Below the pieces are notes generated by a model that did no database searches, was not told the DNA's origin, and saw only the letters and a program-made list of their open reading frames with translations. 64,000 nucleotides of DNA from Glandiceps talaboti (lineage: Eukaryota > Hemichordata > Enteropneusta > Spengelidae), in contig NC_135560.1 in assembly GCF_964340395.1 (NCBI RefSeq), forward strand, positions 6,418,598 to 6,482,597, read 5' to 3'. Position numbers and translations under genes: made by a program. Shown here one piece after another: positions 53,401 through 61,015 of this stretch (positions are counted from its first letter, which is position 1; every line of letters begins with the position of its first letter).

Positions 53401-56400
53401 AAAAACACACAGCATAACACTTTGAGATTACCTATATCATCAATTACTGAGTATTGTGCACACAACTAGGGTGTCTTGTCATAACATTATTTAGTCAGCT
53501 GATAGACGAGAATTAGTCGATTCCAGCACGTCAAAAACAAAAGATTAAAAGGTAGCGGGGAATAGAAAGTGAGAGTGACAGATGGGTTGAAGTGACCATT
53601 GCTTTACCCTTACCTTTTCTGGCATGTCAACCAGTAGTTTGATTTGAGATGCAATACCATAGAAACCAGTAGGTATTTTCCTGAATGTAAAAGCAACACG
53701 ATAGATAACATCAATTTCTTAACAATCATAATAGGGACATGTACTTTGGTTCAAGTTGGTGAAATCTCCTTTAGGTACTGAACAGGTTGTAGAGTATCAA
53801 TCAGAAAGATTCTAAACCTATATGCATGCTTTAAAGTAAACAAGATTTGAGGGCAGTGATGAAAAGAATCTAACATACACTAAAAGCTGTATCATGAAGT
53901 TGATAATTTCAGTCACTAGTGTTTCTGCTAAGGTTTGTAGCCTAGGTAACAGGAAGGAGGAAATCTGGTAAAACTAGCATAATTTTTCATATACTGTACC
54001 ATAATTCTTCTGGGAACCCCAGCAAAATTACTATGATCATATCTCATACTAGTTTCCAGTTGTGTGACGGCAATTGTTACATTATGGGAACAGAGAGACC
54101 AATGAGCACTGTTTCTATAATATGTCACTAAGATGATTTTATGATTTTTATACACCAAACTGTATAGTTTCAAAACCCACTCATTCAGACTATTACCTTT
54201 GCTTAGCGAGTCTTGATCTGTCTCCACTTGAACCCTTTGTCATGTGAGTCTTCTGTAGATCAGTACAATATTCCTGCATTCCTTGTACAGCAGATACAAT
54301 CTGTGGATACAAAAGAACAGTTTACTGAGGTGAGGCTGAACATCATACACATTTATTGAAGACTTCTTGAATATTTCTAATTTACTTCCACTAAAATTGT
54401 ACCTTACACTGCCTGGGATTCAATCCCAGGTTCTCACATTAGCGTTATTTTTAGCAGAGCCATAATGTTGAGATAAGATCTTTTTGTTCTGAACCAACTT
54501 TTTATATAACTCTGCTCGATAACTATTTTTCACAGAGCTCTACATTCTGATCATACTCCAAAACAGGCTTTAAAGTGTACAAGGTTATATTGGTTATAAT
54601 ATGGAATCAATTTTTAGTGATATTTTGTGTGATATTTCATATTAAGAGCATAGGTAAACAAGACAATCGTTTCCTCTGTTTCAGTGGACTTTGGATATCT
54701 TGTTTTTCAAATACAGTATCATTTGATACTCATTGAGTAATTCTAGGACGTAAAAAACTTTTTGGGGCACTTACATTTTCAGCACATTTTCTCATATCTG
54801 AAATAGTATCAGCTGCTTCAATAAGATCTCTGTATCGTTCTCTGCAAAAGAAAATTAAAATAGCCATAAAAAATGTGCTTACAAGTATGATGATAATATA
54901 TTATATTTAACTCAGTTTTCAGTATGAAATTATTCTAAAGCTAAATATCAACTTCATTTTTCTTCATTTTTGAGTATTGTAAAGAGCACTGAGGCAAAGT
55001 GTAGTGTGCTTTTGTAAGAAATTGAATTTTCATTATTATTATTAATTAGATAGTACACTGTTGAGAGAAATGAACTACATATTACACTGTGAATATTCAC
55101 AAGTTTGCATATCCCCAGGCACATTTTTCTCTACACTGTACGATATGTTGCATCGTTCCACTCTAACTTGTCTTCTCTTAACTGTGGGTGCTGACTGACA
55201 GATGTGGCACTACACATAGCATCTATTACTTACACATTAATACAGTTTGTAATTTTACTACGTTCATTTCTTGGTGAATACTTACCCAACCATCAGTCTG
55301 AGATCCTCTTTCTTCTTTTCAATCTGGAACCTAGCAGTGAGAATACAAGTATCACTATCAGAAAACTAATTTTTGTGTGAAACAATCACCGATACTCACA
55401 AGTCACTCCCAACAATCTGTTTGAAACTTTGTACCCAGCTAAAGTGAAAGATAACAATAATGGTAAATGTATCAATTTTCACTAGACGTTTATAAGGTGA
55501 CCTGCGTATATAGAAGATGGCCCACAGTCCCTTTTACATTTCTGTAAGGGAATGTGGATGGCCAGTTACTATAAGGTACTCTAACTTACACATAGTGTCT
55601 GGTGCATTGTGTTGTCATTATCAACAAGAAGATAAGGACAAATTGGGATAGTGTTAGATCCCTCCCTTAAACCTGATTTATATCACTGACAGTGAATATT
55701 CACTGTTCTACACCTGAGTTTTAATTAAAGTGGAATTTGGGTGTTACTAAACTTCTGAGCAGTATGAAGAATATTGGACATACATGAAAAACCTAAACAT
55801 GTAACATCTTGTCAATATCAATTGTCATGTGCATCAATTTTCTTGAAGCTTAAGTTTTTCATCATGAGCTAGCTTTGGAAGAATACTGCATAAAACTAAA
55901 TGTCCTTCCTTTACTTCATTATTTATTCGTAATACAGCGAATAGTTGTATTCAGTAACAATCAGCTGAGTATTGCCTGACCATTACATTGTACATGAACC
56001 ATAGACTATGAGTTATACAATGATTCATTGATGGATGATGTTATTACCTGGTGTCCTTTTCAACCTTTCTGATCTCTTCAATGTCATGTTTCTCAAATAA
56101 GCCATTGGTGTCGAGATTTAACAAATCGTTGGCTATGAAACAGAAACAAAAGGAATTAATTTAGACACCAGCTGTACAACAGAAATAGCTGTAAACGTTG
56201 TAAAGGTGTTGTAAATATCGCCTCCAACATTTCCAACGTGGCATGTGTTTACATGCAGACAAGTGGGCCGGGTCAGTTCGGACGCCCAATATCTCCTGTA
56301 TTTTAAATTCTTTTTCTTGCATTTGCAAAAACAACATTTTTCAGAAGTCTCTATTTGTTTAAGACTGCTCTCGCGTCATAAACATCCAAATAATGTCTTG

Positions 56401-56464
56401 CATCTTGTAAAAAACAGGAGAATTGTAAAAATGTTGACGTACCAGACAGCTTGAGCTCCGCCAT
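35585..56464 (-). CDS. COG1: COG1, conserved oligomeric Golgi complex subunit 1 (complete, 27 coding exons)
   Basis: COG1 is a lobe-A subunit of the cytosolic COG complex, which tethers retrograde vesicles at Golgi membranes and so maintains glycosylation enzymes; in known complexes it helps join lobe A to lobe B through COG8. Twenty-seven exons join in consistent phase to 2904 nt (967 aa; human about 980). The N-terminal Vps51/COG1-type helical region covers about residues 12-100 (LFEKHDIEEIRKVEKDTR, then ERYRDLIEAADTISDMRK). Other anchors shared with vertebrate COG1 are the GIRDTLWELL segment (~375-387), AETPNDAPNASIW (~455), FDKYAD (~540), SWYVQSTLCKLCEEINRVG (~731-749) and IDPFDLDVFTPHL (~840-855). 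The ATG has a good Kozak context (A at -3, G at +4). Exon order 5'->3' runs from 56443-56464 to 35585-35710, each exon listed separately. Family assignment is by remembered similarity; the exon chain is read directly. Introns are GT-AG except one GC-AG. Confidence 0.96.
36605..36825 (-). repeat. 56-bp x4 tandem array spanning the end of COG1 exon 26 and its donor
   Basis: The motif tacctgttg recurs at 36623, 36679, 36735 and 36791: exactly 56 bp each time. The 36791 copy is the real exon-intron junction; the other three lie in the intron and keep the AACAG|GTAGG donor. About 32 nt of each unit derive from the exon. Use of donor 2 puts exon 27 out of frame and gives an early stop; donors 3 and 4 run into an in-frame TAG in the repeat. 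All would replace the last 41 residues. Confidence 0.92.
36794..36982 (-). CDS. COG1: COG1 exon 26, followed by copied donor sites
   Basis: Encodes LPLTPGQGRFSLLPLS, matching LPLASSQIRFGLLPLS of human, and ends ..SLLSKQQQ. Acceptor TTACAG|G, donor AACAG|GTAGGA, phase 0 in and 0 out. The last ~32 nt and the donor are repeated three more times at 56-bp spacing in the following intron. Confidence 0.93.
37360..37740 (-). mobile_element. Foldback-type dispersed element, copy B, in COG1 intron 25
   Basis: Reverse-orientation partner of the element at 2903-3305, sitting between exons 25 and 26. It carries gcattgcatgcagg-like and tcatgtgtcatggggttctg blocks. The open frames here are by-products of the repeat. 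Confidence 0.75.
37926..38057 (-). CDS. COG1: COG1 exon 25
   Basis: Encodes IDPFDLDVFTPHLQSNL, essentially invariant across animals. Acceptor GTCCTG on the plus strand reads CAG|G on the gene strand; donor GCT|GTAAGT; phase 0 in and 0 out. Confidence 0.98.
38061..38300. repeat. Two-copy tandem repeat (~128 bp) next to COG1 exon 25
   Basis: tacaagtaacaca occurs just inside intron 24 at about 38060 and again at about 38188; both are followed by a tcatcaaaactg-like block, then aatgtgttctcctaa, then gactgattaa-like sequence. It abuts the exon 25 acceptor. Confidence 0.7.
38647..38839 (-). CDS. COG1: COG1 exon 24
   Basis: Encodes LTQPRALQFLFDVKFINTL, matching VTQNRALQLLYDLRYLN. Acceptor CACCAG|A, donor AAAG|GTAATG, phase 2 in and 0 out. 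Confidence 0.96.
39641..39717 (-). CDS. COG1: COG1 exon 23
   Basis: Encodes SWYVQSTLCKLCEEINRVG then GHAIPR, the strongest COG1 signature in the window. The frame also stays open back into the upstream intron, but the acceptor GCCTCATGG is preceded by CAG. Donor CAAG|GTGAGG, phase 0 in and 2 out. Confidence 0.98.
40043..40065. repeat. Poly-G run in COG1 intron 22
   Basis: About 23 consecutive G on the plus strand (C on the gene strand), liable to length error in assembly. Confidence 0.9.
40429..40506 (-). CDS. COG1: COG1 exon 22
   Basis: Encodes GWEEISIQEETEDGKTVTS then STIRLPVQ, matching human SWDELEIQEEAESG..V.SKIRLPAQ. Acceptor TACAG|G, donor CCAG|GTAAGG, phase 0 in and 0 out. Confidence 0.97.
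40921..41014 (-). CDS. COG1: COG1 exon 21
   Basis: Encodes SVWTKSKSQDLIGRF and the rest of the SVWSS.VV..L..F region. Acceptor TTCAG|T, donor ACT|GTAAGT, phase 2 in and 0 out. Confidence 0.93.
41156..41435. repeat. GACA/ACAG microsatellite in COG1 intron 20
   Basis: Long runs of the tetramer acag, broken by two nearly identical interruptions, catctagagagttag and catctagagaactag. Both strands show open frames only because the repeat lacks stops. Confidence 0.95.
41588..41655 (-). CDS. COG1: COG1 exon 20
   Basis: Encodes TEWDKTKALFLEYCDKAY. Acceptor TTCCAG|G, donor ACAG|GTTAGT, phase 0 in and 2 out. Confidence 0.93.
41886..41934 (-). CDS. COG1: COG1 exon 19 (49 nt)
   Basis: Encodes LFSRRPGSMRQAKSKA, a basic linker equivalent to a poorly conserved part of vertebrate COG1. 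Supported mainly by phase and splice sites: acceptor TTACAG|A, donor AGCG|GTGAG, phase 2 in and 0 out. Confidence 0.87.
42195..42372. repeat. Dispersed TTAAAG-ended family copy in COG1 intron 18
   Basis: Reverse-orientation match to the 10.2-10.5 kb copies: ggtttcaatccca, attacataggattattctt, ctgccagacatgttttt and taaattttaatccaaat. Confidence 0.65.
42396..42605 (-). CDS. COG1: COG1 exon 18
   Basis: Encodes LLHYINNQLTEAE and LGRLCAAFCDLTPSLQQC, matching the FMARLCQSLGELCPHLKQC motif. Acceptor AACAG|G, donor TCAAG|GTAAAG, phase 2 in and 2 out. Confidence 0.97.
43148..43324 (-). CDS. COG1: COG1 exon 17
   Basis: Encodes LDSKLK-like MDTKLKSLLEDV and GPFDKYADSDNLLIFLQ, matching the SAFDRYADAGTVQEML segment. 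Acceptor TTACAG|T, donor GACAG|GTAGGT, phase 2 in and 2 out. Confidence 0.97.
43595..43833 (-). CDS. COG1: COG1 exon 16 (largest exon)
   Basis: Residues 425-504, with AAYIWAETPNDAPNASIW and LANRTPTEGGGLYMKSRAFTP (20 residues or fewer each), matching the SLFLWSESPNDLP...SVANRG....GLSMKAQAISP region. Acceptor CACAG|A, donor AAAG|GTAAT, phase 0 in and 2 out. Confidence 0.97.
44389..44493 (-). CDS. COG1: COG1 exon 15
   Basis: Encodes DKYAVTWKTVCTSVL and SPWDEFIRPLFLTRAQ, matching the W.DVL...L..PL.FW...... QLFL.R.Q stretch of human COG1. Acceptor ACCAG|G, donor TCAG|GTAAG, phase 0 in and 0 out. Confidence 0.95.
45584..45646 (-). other. Possible 63-nt cassette exon in COG1 intron 14 (unproven)
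   Basis: Between CTGCTGCAG| and |GTCTAG there are 63 nt, open in phase 0, encoding FWDEDGDRKFVAWKRPQTEK. Exons 14 and 15 join at phase 0, so inclusion would add 21 residues in frame. Vertebrate COG1 has no equivalent insertion here and the donor is weak, so it may be chance. A good GTAAGT donor motif on the other strand (45655) makes orientation uncertain. Confidence 0.2.
46770..47480. repeat. Degenerate 180-200 bp tandem repeat (4 copies) in COG1 intron 14
   Basis: Units begin with ggtcatgacctcaaa-like sequence near 46777, 46958, 47159 and 47336. Each contains the block atatcccatgatgcac, then ggtggtgctagtcagac, then a cattggatga-like block. Divergence between copies is substantial, so the array is old. 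Confidence 0.8.
47800..48310 (-). repeat. Degenerate tandem copies of the end of COG1 exon 14
   Basis: Sequences like the exon-14 end plus donor recur with junction equivalents near 47823, 47887, 47984, 48068, 48159 and the real one at 48247, roughly 64-97 bp apart. The copy at 48159 reads ..GIRNALWQ.. in the frame equivalent to GIRDTLWE of the exon. Several keep CAG|GT; the 48159 copy has GA instead of GT and the 47984 copy has also lost the donor. Confidence 0.8.
48247..48434 (-). CDS. COG1: COG1 exon 14, followed by degenerate copies of its end
   Basis: Residues ~327-389: FRPVL.TLASPISAEYL, EWIDTCIRDIN and KGLTGIRDTLWELLCQ, one of the best-conserved parts of the protein. Acceptor TTTAAG|A, donor TCAG|GTAAT, phase 1 in and 0 out. 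Its 3' part is repeated in decayed form in the next intron. Confidence 0.97.
48951..49028 (-). CDS. COG1: COG1 exon 13
   Basis: Gly/Ser-rich linker ending SGTFAKYLPSSVT, matching the WFKHLPASI region. Acceptor CATAG|G, donor ACAG|GTAAAG, phase 1 in and 1 out. Confidence 0.92.
49180..49290 (-). repeat. Dispersed repeat, copy 2, in COG1 intron 12
   Basis: Gene-strand orientation of the family at 16700-16800, including ctaatctggagct and tgagcatgctcaga. The 67-residue open frame over it is not a gene. Confidence 0.75.
49530..49586 (-). CDS. COG1: COG1 exon 12 with GC donor
   Basis: Encodes EHCNLLLQIIQEVTKDSKT, fitting the CGLLFSTLETITG part of human COG1. A long pyrimidine tract ends in ATCCAG|A. 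The donor reads CAG|GCAAGT, the usual context of GC-AG introns; the nearby GT would break the frame. Phase 1 in and 1 out. If this exon were skipped the frame would still be kept (57 nt). Confidence 0.85.
49645..49690 (-). pseudogene. Decayed partial copy of COG1 exon 12 acceptor side
   Basis: tatctgcagtaacaa occurs at 49561 in exon 12 and again at 49645, followed in both by similar sequence to the exon start and pyrimidine tract. In the copy the acceptor dinucleotide is lost (CCAATG in place of CCAGAG), so it should not be spliced. Spacing 84 bp. Confidence 0.75.
49735..50135 (-). mobile_element. 5'-truncated non-LTR retrotransposon (LINE) 3' end in COG1 intron 11
   Basis: Gene-strand translation gives RGSKCHKLW, then FSNCVPRLWNPLPLDIQQ and LNTFKSKL, the typical C-terminal end of CR1/L2/Jockey-group reverse transcriptase ORFs (RG....L, F..RV...WN.LP, LN.FK.KL). 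A TAG interrupts it after EIYVD, so it is dead. It ends in about ten copies of TTAGA (CTAAT on the plus strand, 49735-49784). Same orientation as COG1. It directly follows the 111-bp array. Confidence 0.8.
50144..50401 (-). repeat. 111-bp tandem array spanning the end of COG1 exon 11 and its donor
   Basis: The string cttacctgctgtgcc starts at 50144, 50255 and 50366, a 111-bp period. The 50366 copy is the real junction. Copies keep the exon end (..FYYSGDGTAG) and the GTAAG donor with only a few substitutions, so the duplication is recent. A stop codon follows in frame within the intron part. Confidence 0.93.
50371..50472 (-). CDS. COG1: COG1 exon 11, followed by copied donor sites
   Basis: Encodes GVIELICTTIQQIYAVFYY and ends ..GDGTAG (residues ~248-282). 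Acceptor TATAG|G, donor GCAG|GTAAGT, phase 1 in and 1 out. The last ~31 nt and the donor recur twice downstream at 111-bp spacing. Reading on into the intron hits a stop within about 16 codons, so this first donor is taken as the productive one. Confidence 0.93.
50742..50778 (-). CDS. COG1: COG1 exon 10 (37 nt)
   Basis: Encodes SAVQQFFHPYHT plus one base. Short exon linking the LLARK motif to the GVIELICTTIQQ helix. Acceptor TTTCAG|A, donor ACAG|GTAAAT, phase 0 in and 1 out. Confidence 0.9.
51367..51453 (-). CDS. COG1: COG1 exon 9
   Basis: Encodes ALCSILLLEDSSPRQVF followed by TEFLLARK, close to vertebrate COG1. Acceptor TTTGCAG|G, donor AAAG|GTAAAC, phase 0 in and 0 out. Confidence 0.97.
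51775..51816 (-). CDS. COG1: COG1 exon 8 (42 nt)
   Basis: Encodes SCRSVLKDSKMSEK, matching the region before the ALCSI.LLE motif. Acceptor TTTCAG|A, donor GAAG|GTAAG, phase 0 in and 0 out. Confidence 0.92.
52948..53133 (-). CDS. COG1: COG1 exon 7
   Basis: Residues 131-192: IWS near the start, LLRATQFFLLSRHIVSSLQL, then a FPIL.RQ.AA motif and SHFKTAILQ, all in the vertebrate order. Acceptor TGTAG|A, donor ACAG|GTGAG, phase 0 in and 0 out. Confidence 0.97.
53614..53680 (-). CDS. COG1: COG1 exon 6
   Basis: Encodes FYGIASQIKLLVDMPEK, matching the FYSMAAQIKLLLEIPEK stretch of human COG1. Acceptor ATTCAG|G, donor AAAAG|GTAAGG, phase 2 in and 0 out. Confidence 0.97.
54197..54300 (-). CDS. COG1: COG1 exon 5
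   Basis: Encodes IVSAVQGMQEYCTDLQKTH and a basic, Ser-rich linker (residues ~74-108). Acceptor CCACAG|A, donor AAAG|GTAAT, phase 0 in and 2 out. Confidence 0.94.
54417..54590. repeat. Dispersed TTAAAG-ended family copy in COG1 intron 4
   Basis: Begins with the near-palindrome cctgggattcaatcccagg, then agcagagccataatg, ctttttgttctgaaccaac and gctttaaagtg. Order and orientation match 42195-42372. Confidence 0.6.
54775..54841 (-). CDS. COG1: COG1 exon 4
   Basis: Encodes ERYRDLIEAADTISDMRK, almost identical to vertebrate COG1 here and its most recognisable N-terminal stretch. Acceptor TTGCAG|A, donor AAT|GTAAG, phase 2 in and 0 out. Confidence 0.97.
55286..55330 (-). CDS. COG1: COG1 exon 3 (45 nt)
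   Basis: Encodes FQIEKKKEDLRLMV, matching the charged helix before the GERYRDLI motif. Acceptor CTAG|G, donor GG|GTAAG, phase 2 in and 2 out. Confidence 0.94.
56048..56132 (-). CDS. COG1: COG1 exon 2
   Basis: Residues ~8-36, including LFEKHDIEEIRKVEKDTR, the start of the conserved Vps51/COG1 N-terminal region. Acceptor TAG|CC, donor CAG|GTAAT, phase 1 in and 2 out. Confidence 0.95.
56443..56464 (-). CDS. COG1: COG1 exon 1 (start codon)
   Basis: Encodes MAELKLS plus one base (phase 1 out). The donor is G|GTACG. ATG context AAAATGG. The start is supported by joining in frame to the conserved N-terminal helix in exon 2; the short leader resembles the poorly conserved N terminus of vertebrate COG1. 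Confidence 0.88.
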
Positions 56465-56467
56465 TTT
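56458..56467 (-). promoter_or_regulatory. YY1-like element overlapping the COG1 start codon
   Basis: The gene strand reads AAAATGGCGG across the ATG. AAnATGGCGGC is the vertebrate YY1 consensus and often sits at the start codon of housekeeping genes. Use as a binding site here is inference. No TATA box is evident upstream; the 5' flank to about 56700 is AT-rich. Confidence 0.35.
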
Positions 56468-59400
56468 ACCAGATGGGTTGTGGGAAAACATTTAACCTCG
56501 AACATACATTTTTTTTGAGAAATATATTTATTTTGAACTTTTTATAATTATTTAAGATATTTTTAAACTTAATGTATTCAGTATTATTGTAAAATTCATC
56601 AAAATTAATTTTTATTATAAAAAAATGTCTGATAGTTTATCGAAATGGTGAATACATAGTTTTCGTCTCGAACAGTTCACATATTGTTTCGTTCAAATGA
56701 ATGGCGGTCACTACGGTCAGGTAACGTTGAATGGATAGTTCGCATCATATTGCTCTCGGAAGCCGTCTAATTATTATTGCTGTCGTGTAAAATAACAGGT
56801 AGGGTAACGGTTGTTGATACAAAACTGTATAATAGATCGAACATGGTATTGCAACATCTTACAGATAGATCGGGGGGCGATTTTCTGGATCCATTTCTGA
56901 ATTTTGTTTTCAAAGTCTTCAGTCAAGAAACGACTGACTTGACGTGAGCTGCAATAAATGTATTGTAGGGTTTGCTGTGATTTTAAGTTTTTTTTCGTTT
57001 TTGTGTGCTTTTTTTGTTCCGATGTTTAAATGGAGTTTGCTTCAAGTTAAATATTGGAACGACAAAACAGCAGAAAAATCACAGCAAACGCTAGTAAAAT
57101 TATTGCAGCTAACGACTTGAAGTTGAACTCACTGAATATGAAGCCTTGAAGGTGTTATAACATATTATACTGTAAACAAAATAGGGTTGATAATCTAATT
57201 CTTCACTATTTCATAGTTCTGTGCATTATACCACCTCAGCTCACCAAGAATAATTTGTTACATGTCAATTTGATTCAAAGTTACAACAAATGTAATCAAA
57301 AATTCATACCCTAGCCTGTACTCCAGGTATACATCAAACTTTATCAAATCAATTTAGTCCAAAAATATGGTAATAGATGTGTACGCCCTTGCTCTGATAT
57401 ATTTGTTACATTTTCAAAGTTTGAAAAAAAAAGATTTACCTTGTTTGTGCAATGTGTTCTCAATCTGAACAAATTTGACAGAAAATTTACAGGGGTGGGG
57501 ATGGGGTGGGGCTCAAAACTACCAGCGCTAGCAAGATTTAGATCGTGAGAAGTTGGTGTCTGTAAATTGTGTAAGATTCTGCTTCTTTTATTGCACAAAA
57601 TTTAGATTTATTGCACCTTCATAGATGAAATTCTTGCATAAATATTTGCAGAAGTAATCAAATTGTTTGAAATCAATTGAAAGACATTGAACACAATGAG
57701 TTACCTGGCATGATTTGAGAGATCTGATTACCAGTACATTTTGTGATGAAAAATAGGAGAGAGAAGAAAGTCAAAAATTGGCCCTTTCCATGAAGGTTTT
57801 CTCTCACATTTGCAGGAGAACACTGGGATAACGTTCATGTGATCAAAATATTTGCATTTAAAACTAATAGCTTTGTACAAATAATACTTGCATTTCAAAT
57901 TTGATGGTGTCTTCACCAACAAAGACAACTTGTCTTAAACTGTGTTTGAAACTGATCCCTAACGCCCAACTATTCATCTGCGCTGAGGTGGCTTGGCTAT
58001 TTTTTTTATTTTCAAATGTTTAACAATTTTGCCAACGGCAATACTCTACAGTATTCAGTGTTCTGCCCTTCCAGACTTTGTTGTTTTTGAATGGCTTCAC
58101 CTCCATGGATTCAACTCAACAATAACGTTTTTGTAAATCCCTGTCTGCCTTTCTTGTTTCAAGTGGGTATTCATACATAATTCAACGTATTCTCCCTATT
58201 TAGAAGAACCACAAATGTAGCTCAATATACAGATAGAAGCTAGTCAAGAAAAGGTGTCTGAAAAACTTGTGAAGCTGATAAATTTGCCAAGTTGACAAGT
58301 ATAAGTTTTGATAATGCTTGTATTTGTTTGTTTATTACCCTTTTCAGTTCAACTGTGCTTCACATACATGTAGTGTGAGGTTATCACCACAGCAATGTCA
58401 ATGTATCTGAAACACTCTAATAATTACTTCACTCCCTTGACTAGTTTCATTGTGTCAAATCCCGCCTTGTTCTCTTGTTCAGCCTGGTACCTTGATTTGT
58501 GAATACAAACTACCAACAAAGATACAGTCACAACTGTCAACTCTCAGACAAGCTTCATTCTCAAAATATACCGATATCTGCAGCTGTCTGGTGTAAGAAA
58601 CTAACGGTTAGTGTTTGATTGTAGCTGTCCTATACCTTTCTAACACATAACAGCAACAGGAGTTTGACCTTTGAAACATGTTTACCGAAGCACCCCAGGC
58701 GACCAATAGTAAAATTAGGAGGGAATTTTGAATGGTTGATAGCCAACAATGGCATCATGAACTGTGACAGTTACGTGTTTTAAGTTCAGTTAGTATTATT
58801 ATGAGGCAAGATCTGTGTTGCCATGAAAATATCACCTTTCCCCTTTTCAATTAATACCCCAGGGGAGTGTCTGTGTGTAGTACCGTAGCATGCACCACTC
58901 AATATACAAAAGACTTGCTTGTACCACAGGGATAACTGTTTCACAAACTAGCCTTTATGAATTTTGCTTCATAGCCAATGCTTCAAACCTTCCAAATTAC
59001 TAAGAACTAGGAACTAGGAAAATTAAGAACTATAAAAGTGTGTTATGTGTGTGGAGGAAAATCAGTAAAGTTGTAAATACTTTTAAAAAAAAACTAGAAC
59101 GGGAATAATACGCTATAAATTAGTTTGTGATGTTTGATCATAGACATGCTGCAACTTGTCTAATTGCTTTTAACCGACACTTGCTTTTAAGTACTTGGCA
59201 ATCTAAGCAGTGTTTATCAGCACAAAATTTACAAGTACCGGTAGTTAGCCACTGGACTGACTTTTCATAATCTTCCTTGATTTTTCTTGGAGAATTTAGA
59301 AGATTTGTAACAGCTGCAATGTGAGTATAGTTGGATAAATTAAGTTTCTGAAAAGTTTATGCACTCTAAATACATTCTAAACTACAAACGTAAAAAAAAA

Positions 59401-60841
59401 GTGTGATTTCATGATGGAATGTATCAATGTAATGGAGTGTTATCTCAACAGAACCCTCCTACATTAGTTTGACCTTTCAAGCATTTTGATTTTCACATAT
59501 TTTACAGTATACTTTTTTCCCTTCTCTTTTGTTGTCATAGCAGACTTCACAAATCTGCTCTAACTTTAAAACTGTGTGCCTGTAAACCATGAGACATGCT
59601 AATTCTGAAGTATATTTTACATTGTATAGAATAGAGCAGCATGGATTGAAGGCATAAGGTGAAAATTACATTATTCTATCAATGCAAAAATGATTTTTCT
59701 TGTTTTGATTATTGATGGACATTTTTTGTTCAATTGGTGAAATGAATATTTTTATGGTACATGTATCTTGGCGTATACAGTTCATGTTTCCCTTCTTCTC
59801 TATTGAGTGGAACACGTAGTAAGTAGACGTGCATACATTTTTAATCAAAGTGAATAGGATTTGACCTGGATACCATGTCATACGAGTCAATATTTTCAAT
59901 TGTTTCAAATTGATTTTTTAAAAGATCGTTTCTACAGAAGGTCATGATTTTAGTTTTGTACAGAAACAATCACACGCTAGCAGGTGGTGTCTATTTCATG
60001 CTGTCAGGTAGTCTTAATTAGCAAGAGCTACGTGTAACGATGTATCTGTGGCTATGAATATGAAATGTTGAAGGATATTGTCAGATTCAAAGCCACAGAG
60101 ACAGCGTGTAATAGATTAGTAGCTGGTTACTATATATTTCAGAGGTGTCACAATTAATTTTCTTTCGTTTAATTTGACCAACTAAACTTTAAATACAAAA
60201 ATTTTATCACAGCTTTTCTAGGATAGAACTGATTTTCCTGATATAGTCAACTTTTAACAGGGGTTGTCTAAAAACTAGATGAATTATTAGTCCACGTAAT
60301 ACAAGTATGGATATATATACGTATGTCTGTTTACAAGTACAGAGTAGATTGGTCTGCATGCCAAACTCACCAAAGAAAGACTCGAACATATATTTTCCTC
60401 TAAAATTTCAAGTAGAACAGCATAGCAAAATATACAAGTGTCACAGGTGTTATTTTGATTTATGAGAAACATTCCTTCTCTTGGCAGAAGTACACTCTTG
60501 GTTAGGGTATTAGCCAATAGTGACTGAACACATTTACACTTCTTATTAAAGTAAGTTAACTAAACAGAATGTCAAATATATAGTCTGATATTTCAAAGCA
60601 AATTCAATGCTCTGTTCGAAATTGTTCACCAAGTTTCACCACATCACAATAATTAGGAGTTAGACAGTTCACATTACTGCCAAGTCAACTTTGCCAAGTC
60701 GTATCTAATATCTTGCATTACAATATAACTTTATGTCAGTCCAGACTCAGGCTAGGTATTATGTAAGGGGTTTAACTCGAAAATATGTTTTAAGTTGGCT
60801 TTGATTTGAGTGTGAATGCATTTGGGCCGACTTGGGTCCCA
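56465..60841. other. COG1 upstream region, no supported gene
   Basis: Contains the presumed COG1 promoter. At 56701 the plus strand reads atggcggtcactacggtcag then gtaacg, an ATG with a donor-like site that could be a divergent first exon, but no partner exon is found. The rest is AT-rich with no recognised element. Confidence 0.4.
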
Positions 60842-61015
60842 GTCAGTGTGCCCTCTAGTGATAGCCAAATTTTGTTGCGAGTCAAAATGAGAGACTAGCA
60901 TTTGCTGTGAGTCACCACATAGTAAGAGATAGAGGAACACCAAATTTTGGTACGTCACTAGAAGTTGTGTGCGTCAGTGGCACGTCAAATTGGCTTAGAG
61001 GGCACACTGGTCACA
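60842..61015. mobile_element. TIR element (cagtgtgccctcta ends), copy 2
   Basis: Begins cagtgtgccctctagtg and ends gcttagagggcacactg. Contains gagtcaccacatagtaag and aaattttggtacgtcacta. About 175 bp with no coding sequence. Confidence 0.78.

Larger units (their letters stand above)
50779..56442. other. COG1 introns 1-9: mostly unremarkable
   Basis: Introns of 310-1130 bp between exons 1 and 10. I see no RNA gene or complete mobile element. Intron 9 (about 50975-51030) holds a short block, ttgtacacaaaaaacttcaa, that resembles 48905-48945 in intron 13 beside exon 13. Intron 4 holds a copy of the dispersed family at 54417-54590. Confidence 0.5.

Noticed and set aside
57344-60958. Several 60-84 codon frames upstream of COG1
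   Set aside because: None shows a recognised motif, splice context or repeat-independent support.
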